This document shows positions 1 through 6,290 of a stretch of DNA of 34,084 bases, piece by piece. Under the pieces are notes generated by a model. The model was not told the DNA's origin, ran no database searches, and worked only from the letters and a program-made list of their open reading frames with translations. Each line of letters opens with the position of its first letter. Positions within the stretch are counted from its first letter, which is position 1. The position numbers and the translations under genes were made by a program. The stretch is from Oscillospiraceae bacterium (lineage in GTDB: Bacteria; Bacillota; Clostridia; Oscillospirales; Oscillospiraceae), in contig SVLX01000028.1 of the NCBI GenBank assembly GCA_015067725.1, forward strand, positions 1 through 34,084, in the 5' to 3' direction.

Positions 1-64
1 ATGTCTATACCAACATCGCCGAAGCAACTGGATGCGGCAGCACCGGCGATGTTGGTATAGACAT
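1..64. repeat. Perfect 20-bp inverted repeat at the window edge
   Basis: Bases 1-20 are the exact reverse complement of bases 45-64, with a 24-base loop. The repeat lies inside the Asp23-like reading frame and makes its protein depart from the family pattern exactly where the outer arm begins. This looks more like a terminal foldback artefact of an assembled contig than a biological hairpin, if position 1 is a contig end. Confidence 0.9.
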
Positions 65-110
65 TGCTGTCAATGACGATAGAGCCCTTGTCAGTGGTTT
101 GACGGATCAT
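1..110 (-). CDS. Asp23/Gls24 (YloU-like) family protein, N-terminal part only
   Basis: Reading leftward from ATG at 110, 36 codons give a product starting MIRQTTDKGSIVIDS and continuing VYTNIAGAAASSCFG. The pattern of a short beta-strand, then an I-A-G-x-A-A helix and a C-F-G turn, is typical of the N-terminus of Asp23/Gls24 (DUF322) proteins, small cytoplasmic or membrane-associated envelope-stress proteins. A strong Shine-Dalgarno (AAAGGAGGT) lies 6 bases upstream of the ATG, which fixes the start. It follows gpmI on the same strand with about 90 bp between. Family members usually continue F-G-V-x-G-M after this helix; here the last six codons read DVGID instead, and these bases are an exact inverted copy of upstream codons (see the inverted repeat 1-64). 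The final residues are therefore probably not genuine. Confidence 0.7.
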   Translation of the reverse strand, partial: MIRQTTDKGSIVIDSNVYTNIAGAAASSCFGDVGID

Positions 111-151
111 AATGTTACCTCCTTTGCCGCTTATGCGGCGGGATGTTTACC

Positions 152-177
152 CCCACCACCCGGTTTCAGGTGGTGGG
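152..177 (-). terminator. Hairpin between gpmI and the Asp23-like gene
   Basis: A perfect 9-bp stem (CCCACCACC with GGTGGTGGG) and 8-base loop lies 25 bp past the gpmI stop. No T-tract follows on the minus strand (GGTAAACATC), so it is at best a weak or attenuating terminator. It could equally be an mRNA-stabilising hairpin in a gpmI-asp23 transcript. Confidence 0.35.
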
Positions 178-202
178 ACAGATGTTCATTGGGTAGAATC
201 GC

Positions 203-1774
203 TCAAAGCATGGACTGCTCCCAGCACGCAGGGGCGGCAATGTCCATGAGTTTCACCACGGTGGGTGCCACGTTCGCCAGACCGAAAGCACCCTCCCGGA
301 TGGTGTAGGTCTTATCCTTGTCATAGATGATGAAGGGGACGGGGTTCAGGCTGTGGGCGGTGCGGACAGAGGTCTTGCCCTTCTTGGTCTCGGTCATCTG
401 GTCGGCATTGCCGTGGTCGGCGGTGATGAGGACGGTATAACCATACTGGTCAGCGGCCTGCAGAACTGCATTCAGGCACTCGTCCAGCCGCTCCATGGAG
501 TAGACCACGGCCTCCATGACGCCGGTGTGACCCACCATGTCGCCATTGGGGTAGTTACAGCGGAGGAAATCATACTGTTTGGAAGCCATTGCTGCCACCA
601 GAGCCTCAGTGATTTCCTTGCACTTCATGGCAGGTGCCTGCTCAAAGGGAATCACATCAGAGGGAATCTCCACATATTCCTCCAGCTTTTCGTCCACCTT
701 GCCGGAGCGGTTGCCGTTCCAGAAATAGGTCACATGGCCATACTTCTGGGTCTCGGACAGGGCATATTCCCGGATACCGTGGGCACAGAGCACCTCAGTC
801 AGGGTATTGGTGATGACGGGGGGCTGAACCAGATAATTCTCCGGGATATTCAGGTCGCCGTCATACTGGAGCATACCGGCAAACTTCACGCCGGTGTAAT
901 CGCCCCGGTCGAACTTGTCGAAGTCTTTCCGGTCAAAGGCCAGAGACAGCTCCTGCGCCCGGTCGCCACGGAAGTTAAAGAGAATCACGCTGTCGCCGTT
1001 TTCAATCTTCGCCACGGGCTTGCCGTCCCGCTCCACCACGAAGGCAGGCAGATCCTGGTCAATGATGCCGGGGTTTTCTTCCCGGTAAGTTTCGATGGCG
1101 GCGGTGGCAGAGGGGAAGGACCGACCCTGCGCCTGCACATGGGTGCGCCAGCCTCTTTCCACCATGGCCCAGTTGGCCTCATAGCGGTCCATGGTGATGT
1201 GCATACGGCCGCCGCCGGAAGCGATGGCATAATCGTAACCGGGCTCACGCAGGGTGGAGAGAACCTCCTCCAACTGGGCAACAAACTCCAGAGCGGAGGT
1301 GGCGGGGACATCTCTGCCGTCCAGCAGGATATGGCAATAGACCCGCTTAATGCCGGTCGCCTTAGCCTGCCGCAGCAGGGCGATGAGATGGTTGATGTGG
1401 GAGTGGACATTGCCGTTGGACAGAAGACCGATGAAGTGCATGGCCTTGTCCTTTTCGGTGCAGTTCCTGGCCAGTTCCTGCCAGACCTGAGAGGCGAAGA
1501 GCTTGCCGGAGGTGATGGATTCCTCCACCAGCTTGGCACCCTGAGAATAGATCTGACCACAGCCCAGGGCATTGTGACCCACCTCAGAATTGCCCATATC
1601 GTCATCGCTGGGCAGACCGACGGCGGTACCGTGGGCCTTCAGCCAGGTATGGGGATAACGCTCCAGGAGCATATCCAGCGTAGGGGTATTGGCCTGCTTA
1701 ACTGCATCACCGGCGCCGCCGTCACCACGGCCAACGCCATCCATAATCACAAGAACAATGGGTTTATTCACCAT
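203..1774 (-). CDS. gpmI: 2,3-bisphosphoglycerate-independent phosphoglycerate mutase
   Basis: Interconverts 3- and 2-phosphoglycerate in glycolysis, in the cytosol, with two metal ions and a phosphoserine intermediate. The product is 523 residues, close to the usual 510-550. Visible motifs: the N-terminal metal site LVIMDGVG (Asp12), the catalytic serine in MGNSEVGHN (Ser63), RGDRAQELS in the middle, and the second metal site TADHGNADQM near the C-terminus. I chose ATG at 1774, 11 bases after a GGAGG; an in-frame TTG at 1783 lies only 2 bases from that Shine-Dalgarno. The gene has its own promoter at 1829-1857 and is followed on the same strand by the Asp23-like gene. Its sequence resembles the branch of iPGMs that keeps the motif GDGGAGDAVKQANTPTLD. 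Identification is secure. Confidence 0.95.
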   Translation of the reverse strand: MVNKPIVLVIMDGVGRGDGGAGDAVKQANTPTLDMLLERYPHTWLKAHGTAVGLPSDDDMGNSEVGHNALGCGQIYSQGAKLVEESITSGKLFASQVWQELARNCTEKDKAMHFIGLLSNGNVHSHINHLIALLRQAKATGIKRVYCHILLDGRDVPATSALEFVAQLEEVLSTLREPGYDYAIASGGGRMHITMDRYEANWAMVERGWRTHVQAQGRSFPSATAAIETYREENPGIIDQDLPAFVVERDGKPVAKIENGDSVILFNFRGDRAQELSLAFDRKDFDKFDRGDYTGVKFAGMLQYDGDLNIPENYLVQPPVITNTLTEVLCAHGIREYALSETQKYGHVTYFWNGNRSGKVDEKLEEYVEIPSDVIPFEQAPAMKCKEITEALVAAMASKQYDFLRCNYPNGDMVGHTGVMEAVVYSMERLDECLNAVLQAADQYGYTVLITADHGNADQMTETKKGKTSVRTAHSLNPVPFIIYDKDKTYTIREGAFGLANVAPTVVKLMDIAAPACWEQSML

Positions 1775-1828
1775 AAGAATCAAAGCCTCCGAAGAAATTT
1801 TGCCTATTTGTGCATGATAAGTCCTTTC

Positions 1829-1857
1829 ATTTTACACGATTTCCGGGAAAAATACAA
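1829..1857 (-). promoter_or_regulatory. Sigma-A-type promoter of gpmI
   Basis: On the minus strand, -35 TTGTAT (1852-1857), a 17-bp spacer and an extended -10 TGTAAAAT (hexamer 1829-1834). Transcription would start near 1822, giving a leader of about 48 bases that contains the GGAGG used by gpmI. Confidence 0.75.
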
Positions 1858-2056
1858 CTATTATTTTGTAAAACCACAAAAAGGCCAAAATCCGGGGGTC
1901 ATATTAGGTGGTTTTCAACAAAAATGCCGGAATTTCCCGGTTTTACCTTGTTTTTTACAACCTGTTGGGCAGGATTTCCCGGGATTTCCCTTTATTTTTG
2001 CCAAATGATTTATAGTAGGCAGTGTGGTTATTGTATGCCGGGCGGGAGGGGTTGAT
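1858..2056. other. Intergenic spacer without a gene
   Basis: Between the gpmI promoter and the hairpin at 2067-2094 the sequence is comparatively AT-rich. I see no reading frame with a ribosome binding site and no recognised RNA. Confidence 0.6.
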
Positions 2057-2094
2057 GCAAAGGGAAACCCCGGAATCGGGTGGGATTCCGGGGT
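2056..2094 (-). terminator. Candidate terminator of the SLOG gene
   Basis: A perfect 11-bp stem (2067-2077 with 2084-2094, loop of 6) lies about 90 bp past the stop of the SLOG gene. On the minus strand it is followed by TTTCCCTTTGC, a weak T-tract. Confidence 0.45.
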
Positions 2095-2185
2095 GGGGTG
2101 TTAGAGAAAACGCCATAAAGACAGAATAAAGACAAACACCTGCTGGATGGATGAGATGCAACACCATGTACCGGATTCGCTCTGC

Positions 2186-2638
2186 TCAGCATCTCGGCAG
2201 GACAGTTACAGCAATTAACCCCCGCGATTCTCGTCTTGTTGCGTATTCCAGAAGTGCCCGTGCATTACTGGCCGAATGCCAGACATAAGCAATCAGGCAA
2301 TCCACATGATCGACCATATAGCGGTTCGCCCGAACGATGGCCAGCTTGCGGGGAACGTTTTCCATGTCAGGGGGATAAAAGGTGTAGTCAAACCCCGCCG
2401 GTGGTTCAATTGGCCGCTCGGCGGGGTGGTAGGGAATCAACAGGGACAGGGTTATCCCCGGATGCCTTTTCTTTGCTGCAATCACCGCCTTCGCCGCCAT
2501 GCGGTCAAAGCCACCATAATGACCGACAAAGAAAGCTGTCACCCCATATTCGGTAACGTGTTGTTCCACGACATCTGCTAATGCCGGATAAACCTCGTCA
2601 GAGGCCTCCTTGTGTCCAATGAAAAAACAGCTTCTCAT
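2186..2638 (-). CDS. SLOG-fold protein (DUF1273/YpsA-like)
   Basis: The product is 150 residues. It begins MRSCFFIGHKEA, matching the C-F-x-G-H-R start of the DUF1273/YpsA branch of the SLOG superfamily, and has VGHYGGFDRMAAK around residue 40, a glycine-rich turn followed by a helix as in a Rossmann-like nucleotide-binding fold. SLOG domains bind or process nucleotides or nucleotide-derived ligands; no specific reaction can be assigned. The start is ATG at 2638, with GGAGGT 7 bases upstream; a longer frame from 2653 would place that Shine-Dalgarno inside the gene. It is divergent from an XRE regulator at 2749 and its promoter (2677-2705) is covered by inverted repeats, so control by that regulator is plausible. 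The role is unknown. Confidence 0.7.
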   Translation of the reverse strand: MRSCFFIGHKEASDEVYPALADVVEQHVTEYGVTAFFVGHYGGFDRMAAKAVIAAKKRHPGITLSLLIPYHPAERPIEPPAGFDYTFYPPDMENVPRKLAIVRANRYMVDHVDCLIAYVWHSASNARALLEYATRRESRGLIAVTVLPRC

Positions 2639-2651
2639 CAAATTTACCTCC

Positions 2652-2700
2652 ATATTTCGCTCAACTAAATATATTTATTATATTTGGTAATACGAAATAT
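2652..2700. repeat. Inverted repeats over the SLOG promoter, candidate operator
   Basis: ATATTTCG at 2652-2659 is exactly inverted as CGAAATAT at 2693-2700. Between them lies a perfect 12-bp palindrome, TAAATATATTTA, at 2666-2677. The block overlaps the -10 of the SLOG promoter and its spacer, the usual position for repressor binding. Binding by the adjacent XRE protein is inferred. Confidence 0.45.
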
Positions 2701-2705
2701 AGCAA
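2677..2705 (-). promoter_or_regulatory. Promoter of the SLOG gene
   Basis: Minus strand: -35 TTGCTA (2700-2705), 17-bp spacer, perfect -10 TATAAT (2677-2682). The predicted transcript starts about 30 bases before the ATG at 2638. Confidence 0.7.
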
Positions 2706-2718
2706 GCCCTTTTCCGCA

Positions 2719-2724
2719 TATAAT
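2719..2724 (+). promoter_or_regulatory. -10 element for the XRE regulator gene
   Basis: A perfect TATAAT on the plus strand, 24 bp before the ATG at 2749. The matching -35 region (about 2696-2701) is poor and overlaps the -35 of the divergent SLOG promoter, so this promoter may be weak or need help. Confidence 0.5.
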
Positions 2725-2748
2725 GGAGTCATCTGGGAGGTGAGCAGG

Positions 2749-3012
2749 ATGAAGCCAAGGAAGCTCGCACTGGGCAATCGCAACATCATTGGCAAACGTG
2801 TAACAGAAGCACGGTTGGCCAGAGGAATGAAACAGGTTGAGCTGTTGGCCAAATTACAGCTCGCCGGAGTGGATTTGAGTGTGCCTGCGCTTTCTTTGCT
2901 GGAGGGACAAAAGCGACCTGTTTCGGACATTGAACTGAATGCTCTTGCGGATATTCTGGATGTATCCGTGGATTGGTTGTTGGGAAGAGAAGAAAAAATG
3001 CCGCTTGCTTGA
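2749..3012 (+). CDS. XRE-family helix-turn-helix regulator
   Basis: An 87-residue single-domain DNA-binding protein. The helix-turn-helix spans roughly residues 15-75: IIGKRVTEARLARGMKQVEL, then LSVPALSLLEGQKRPVSD as the recognition region, then a closing helix ending VSVDWLLGREE. The last motif is the standard end of a Cro/CI-type domain; no other domain is present. The start is ATG at 2749, 6 bases after GGGAGGTG; an in-frame GTG at 2740 overlaps the Shine-Dalgarno and is rejected. Divergently placed next to the SLOG gene, it is likely a local repressor of that gene and possibly of itself. Confidence 0.85.
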   Translation: MKPRKLALGNRNIIGKRVTEARLARGMKQVELLAKLQLAGVDLSVPALSLLEGQKRPVSDIELNALADILDVSVDWLLGREEKMPLA

Positions 3013-3084
3013 GTGCGTTGCTCATGCAGGCGGTTTTGCACACAGGCGACAGTCTGCCATTTTCCATGTCTCAATGCCGGCAGC

Positions 3085-3115
3085 AAAAAGGACCGGAATC
3101 CCCAGACTCCGGCCC
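3085..3115 (-). terminator. Rho-independent terminator of rex
   Basis: On the minus strand an 8-bp stem (GGGCCGGA with TCCGGTCC, one G-T pair) is followed immediately by TTTTT. It starts 10 bp past the rex stop. Confidence 0.8.
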
Positions 3116-3124
3116 TCGCCTCAT

Positions 3125-3763
3125 TCAATTCCCCTGAATATGCGCCGAAAGATGCACCGACAGCACTGCCATAGACGCCGCCATATTCTCATACTGCACC
3201 AGAATATGCTGGGGCACGTCCAGATGGGTGGCGGCAAAGGACCAGATGGCCTTGACCCCATTGGCAATCAGCAGGTCACAGACCTCCTGCGCGGCGGCGG
3301 CGGGTACGGTGATGATGCCGATGGGCACCGGGTTGCTCCGGAAGAATTCCGGCAGTTTGCTCAGCGCATAGATGGGTGTGCCGGATTCGGTCTCCCCGTC
3401 CAGCTCCGCATTGGCATCAAAAGCGGCCACAATCTCCAGACCATAGTCCGCAAAGCCACTGTAGCCCATGAGTGCCCGGCCCAGCTTGCCCGCGCCAATC
3501 AGCACCGCCTCATTGGTATTGTTGCAACCCAAAAACTGCTCAATATCCTCAATAAGACTCTCCCGCTGATAGCCCACCTTGGGTCGCCCACCATCGGACA
3601 CCAGGGCCAAATCTTTGCGCACCTGCACCTCGCCCATATTCAGGGCGGCGGCCAGTGCGGTGGCGGAGATATTGGCCGGTCCATCGGCAGGGATGGACTT
3701 CAGATAAGCCAGATACGTTGGCAGTCGCTTTAATACAGATTTGGAGATTCCCAAGGTGTTCAT
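3125..3763 (-). CDS. rex: Redox-sensing transcriptional repressor Rex
   Basis: A 212-residue protein of normal Rex length. Residues 1-80 form the winged helix, with NMGEVQVRKDLA (about 42-53) as recognition helix, followed by GRPKVGYQ. Residues 85-212 form the Rossmann domain, with LIGAGKLGRA (GxGxxG at 90-95) for NAD(H) binding, and a C-terminal helix involved in dimer contacts in the family. Rex senses the NADH/NAD+ ratio and represses fermentation genes in anaerobes. The start is ATG at 3763, after GGGAGGAAAG; the longer frame up to 3817 extends past the promoter start site. It lies downstream of sigE on the same strand but has its own promoter. Confidence 0.95.
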   Translation of the reverse strand: MNTLGISKSVLKRLPTYLAYLKSIPADGPANISATALAAALNMGEVQVRKDLALVSDGGRPKVGYQRESLIEDIEQFLGCNNTNEAVLIGAGKLGRALMGYSGFADYGLEIVAAFDANAELDGETESGTPIYALSKLPEFFRSNPVPIGIITVPAAAAQEVCDLLIANGVKAIWSFAATHLDVPQHILVQYENMAASMAVLSVHLSAHIQGN

Positions 3764-3805
3764 ATGCAGTCTTTCCTCCCGGAGCGGTTTTGGCTGATTT
3801 CCTGT

Positions 3806-3833
3806 ATTATACCACATATCTCGGATTTTGCAA
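3806..3833 (-). promoter_or_regulatory. Promoter of rex
   Basis: Minus strand: -35 TTGCAA (3828-3833), 16-bp spacer, extended -10 TGGTATAAT (hexamer 3806-3811). No clear Rex operator was seen over it. Confidence 0.75.
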
Positions 3834-3905
3834 CTGATTTCTCAGAAAACTGCACCGGTTCGGTTTGCAAAAGTGATTTTCGGGAGTAACGCAGCCGGGA
3901 ATACC

Positions 3906-3930
3906 GGTCAGCCAGCAGAGCTGCCTGACC
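3906..3930 (-). terminator. Hairpin downstream of sigE, possible terminator
   Basis: GGTCAG-c-CAGC-aga-GCTG-c-CTGACC forms a 10-bp stem with one C-C mismatch, 38 bp past the sigE stop. No T-tract follows on the minus strand, so termination is uncertain. Confidence 0.4.
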
Positions 3931-3967
3931 CCTCAGTTGGCAGAAAAACTCTGCTCCGGCTATGGCA

Positions 3968-4672
3968 TTAACCAATCTGCCGGAGAATCTCCCGCCGCAG
4001 TCGCTCCATGATTCGCTTCTCCAGCCGGGAGATATAGGACTGAGAAATGCCCATCAATTCGGCCACCTCTTTTTGGGTGCGCTCTTTCTTCCCCTGAAGC
4101 CCATAGCGCATGGTGACAATGGTCTTCTCCCGTTCAGGAAGTCCTTCCAATGCCTGCTGCAGGAGCTGTAAATCCACCTCGTCCTCCAATGGGCGGGAGA
4201 TCATGTCCTCCTGTGTACCCAGAACATCGGAAAGCAGCAGCTCATTGCCGTCATAGTCGGTGTTGATGGGCTCATCCAGAGAGACTTCTGTCTTCTGGTT
4301 GGCCGTCCTGCGGATGACCATGAGGATCTCATTTTCAATGCACCGGGAGGCATAGGTGGCCAATTTAATGTTCTTGTCCCGGCGGTAGGTGTTGATGGCC
4401 TTGATGAGTCCAATGGTACCAATGGAAATCAGGTCCTCAATGTTGATGCCCGTATTCTCAAATCGGCGGGCAATATAGACCACCAGCCGCAGATTCCGCT
4501 CAATGAGGATGTTTTTGGCCTCCGGGTCTTCGGTTGCCAGTCGGGTCAGCAGTGCCTGCTCCTCAACCGCAGGCAGTGGCGGGGGCAGTGTAACACTCCC
4601 GCCGATGTAGTAGATGTGCCCCGGTTGGCAAAAGTTCAGTAATTTGTACAGCAGTTTGGTCAGTTTACCCAT
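3968..4672 (-). CDS. sigE: Sporulation sigma factor SigE (pro-sigma-E)
   Basis: A 234-residue mother-cell-specific sigma factor of early sporulation. The N-terminal pro-sequence ends in [15 protein letters not shown], nearly the same as the Bacillus subtilis processing site; by analogy cleavage falls between Tyr21 and Tyr22. Region 2 follows ([19 protein letters not shown], then [14 protein letters not shown] and [16 protein letters not shown]). Region 4 has [15 protein letters not shown] and a helix-turn-helix, [20 protein letters not shown]. The ATG at 4672 follows GGAGGAG by 5 bases. Its first 8 bases overlap the end of spoIIGA, the gene for the protease that processes it, so the two are probably translationally coupled. 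The identification is essentially certain and marks the organism as an endospore former. Confidence 0.97.
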   Translation of the reverse strand: MGKLTKLLYKLLNFCQPGHIYYIGGSVTLPPPLPAVEEQALLTRLATEDPEAKNILIERNLRLVVYIARRFENTGINIEDLISIGTIGLIKAINTYRRDKNIKLATYASRCIENEILMVIRRTANQKTEVSLDEPINTDYDGNELLLSDVLGTQEDMISRPLEDEVDLQLLQQALEGLPEREKTIVTMRYGLQGKKERTQKEVAELMGISQSYISRLEKRIMERLRREILRQIG

Positions 4673-5441
4673 AAGCTCCTCCTCCTGTCAATGCCTGATA
4701 TGTATCCGCTCCGGATAGTGTCTCCGGAGAAAAGGCCACCAGATTCCCGGCTTTCCTGCCGCCCACCGTCACCCGGTCACAGCGCACCGCCAACAGCAGT
4801 CCACTGCCGCTCAGGGCATGATACGGGATGAGTCGACAGGGCTTGGACGCACTCCACTGCGCCATGGCTTCTGCCGGATTCCGCAGGTCCACCTGTCCCA
4901 GCAGAGCTCTGGCTGACTTTTCGCCCACCACCATAACCGGTTCGCCGGAAAAAGGGTCGCGCAAAGTATTGCCGGAATCCCGCAGGGCAGTGAGTTTAAG
5001 CTGCTTGTCCCCCAACGAAATGGTCACGGGAACCAACTGCCCGGCGTGTTGCATCGCTCCACGGAACAGCAGTCCGCAACCCAACATGAGCACTGCCGCC
5101 CCGCCAACCACCGGCCAAAACCCCCACAGCCCCAAAGCCTGCACCATGCCACCCAGGGCAAAACTGAAGCCCAGAAGCAACGCGCCACGGGTCACCGCGC
5201 CCCGGTTTGCCCCGAATGCCGTCACCGTCATCAGCCCCAGAAACACTGTCCGCCACAGATTCCCACCCAGAAAGCCCAGACCCGGCATCACCGTCAGCGC
5301 CGCATACCCTGCCCCCAGTACCGCCCCGGCCAAGAGCCGCCACCGGTTCACCACAGCTCCGGTCAACCGGCTGACTCCGGCAAGCAGAGTATAATTCACC
5401 GCCAGATTCAGGGCAATGAGTACATCCAGATAGACGGTCAT
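4665..5441 (-). CDS. spoIIGA: Sporulation sigma-E factor processing peptidase SpoIIGA
   Basis: A 258-residue membrane aspartic protease that removes the pro-sequence of SigE when activated by the forespore signal SpoIIR (family knowledge). The first 130 residues hold about five hydrophobic segments starting [20 protein letters not shown]. The C-terminal half is soluble and carries the catalytic motif [15 protein letters not shown] (Asp155) and the conserved [11 protein letters not shown]. The start is ATG at 5441, with GGAGG 8 bases upstream; a longer frame running to 5792 has no such site. The stop overlaps the start of sigE. A candidate promoter with unusual spacing lies at 5535-5567. Confidence 0.93.
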   Translation of the reverse strand: MTVYLDVLIALNLAVNYTLLAGVSRLTGAVVNRWRLLAGAVLGAGYAALTVMPGLGFLGGNLWRTVFLGLMTVTAFGANRGAVTRGALLLGFSFALGGMVQALGLWGFWPVVGGAAVLMLGCGLLFRGAMQHAGQLVPVTISLGDKQLKLTALRDSGNTLRDPFSGEPVMVVGEKSARALLGQVDLRNPAEAMAQWSASKPCRLIPYHALSGSGLLLAVRCDRVTVGGRKAGNLVAFSPETLSGADTYQALTGGGAYG

Positions 5442-5795
5442 GGGTGAATCCTCCTGCGATGCTGTTGCCGGTATAACGGAAATTTGCCCCTGCCATTGTT
5501 GTTGCCCTTCATTCCCTCGCCCCCTTTGCCACCCAGTATAGCCGCCGGGGGGTAAAAATGGGGTCGAGTTCCCCGGCGGTGTTCCCGGAATCCATCGGGG
5601 AGAAACGGCCACACCGGAGAGGTTTCGCACCCACCCGGGATGTCCCGGCAGAATCTGCTGACGAAGCTCCGCCGGATGGCACAGGAGCGGTCGAGAAGTT
5701 TTTGCGGGCACGGGAGAGAAGATAAATTGGATTCGCCATGAAAACCTGCCAGCGAAGCGAGACCGGAGAGAATGCCTGTGGTGCTCTCCCAAGGG
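5442..5795. other. Upstream region of spoIIGA without a recognised gene
   Basis: Several frames are open here, but none has a ribosome binding site with family-like protein sequence. The only elements I can point to are the candidate spoIIGA promoter at 5535-5567 and short GC-rich inverted repeats next to the 190-bp element that starts at 5796. Confidence 0.5.
5535..5567 (-). promoter_or_regulatory. Candidate spoIIGA-sigE promoter with a 21-bp spacer
   Basis: Minus strand: -35-like TCGACC (5562-5567), a 21-bp spacer and -10 TATACT (5535-5540). In Bacillus subtilis the spoIIG promoter also has abnormally long spacing (22 bp) and needs Spo0A. The sequence CTCGACC here matches the reversed Spo0A box TTCGACA at five of seven positions. 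This is suggestive only. Confidence 0.3.
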
Positions 5796-5985
5796 GGCAA
5801 TGCTGTCAACTTAATCCGCAGCGCACTTACATCCCTGATGCGTATTCGTGGGCGATTGCGGATTTGCCGGAAGGTGGGTGATTGCAGAAAGGCTGTAGTG
5901 CACCCGCTCAGCCTCGCTTCGCTCGGCAACTCTCCCAAAGGGAGAGCCTTGGGGTGTACCCTTTCACTAAGTTGACCGCATTGCC
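5796..5985. mobile_element. 190-bp MITE-like element with terminal inverted repeats
   Basis: The left end, GGCAATGCTGTCAACTTAAT (5796-5815), is matched by the inverted right end ending at 5985 at 18 of 20 positions. The interior has no gene. It contains a perfect 7-bp hairpin, CTCTCCC-AAA-GGGAGAG (5930-5946), and a stretch of about 60 bases that recurs in the opposite direction near 28017-28078. No clear target-site duplication was seen, and no transposase is in the window. Confidence 0.5.
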
Positions 5986-6147
5986 GGTTGGGGGAGATGC
6001 CGCCGCAACGGCTGAGCGGGCATAGCTGTATCCATCCGCAACCGACAACCCTCCGGCGTTTCCGCTCCCGGAGGTGCCCTCATCATGCCCAACAGATGTC
6101 TATCCGCGAAAATATCGTCCCATTCTCCTTTTTTACGGAAAAACCAG

Positions 6148-6176
6148 TTGTAACACCGCCAGAAAAATGGTACAAT
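6148..6176 (+). promoter_or_regulatory. Upstream uvrA promoter P1
   Basis: -35 TTGTAA (6148-6153), 17-bp spacer, extended -10 TGGTACAAT (hexamer 6171-6176). It lies 62 bp upstream of P2. Confidence 0.6.
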
Positions 6177-6209
6177 AACCAAACACCCTTTCCCCGGTGG
6201 AAAAATCCC

Positions 6210-6238
6210 TTGCAATCCGATACCGCCTGTGTTATAAT
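6210..6238 (+). promoter_or_regulatory. uvrA promoter P2
   Basis: -35 TTGCAA (6210-6215), 17-bp spacer, perfect -10 TATAAT (6233-6238), about 52 bp before the uvrA ATG. No complete LexA box was seen over either promoter. Confidence 0.8.
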
Positions 6239-6290
6239 AGAACAAATTTTTGATTTCTATTTTGGCTTGTATCTTTTTCGGGAGGTGCCT

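Noticed and set aside
353..2008. Long plus-strand open frame (551 codons) opposite gpmI
   Set aside because: It is antisense to the clear gpmI frame, has no ribosome binding site or family pattern, and is an effect of high GC codon use.
5438..5938. Minus-strand open frame of 166 codons upstream of spoIIGA
   Set aside because: It runs into the MITE-like element, lacks a start site and has no family pattern.
5988..6290. N-terminal extension of uvrA to 5988
   Set aside because: Two promoters and the GGGAGGTG site lie inside it, and UvrA proteins begin at the [14 protein letters not shown] start.
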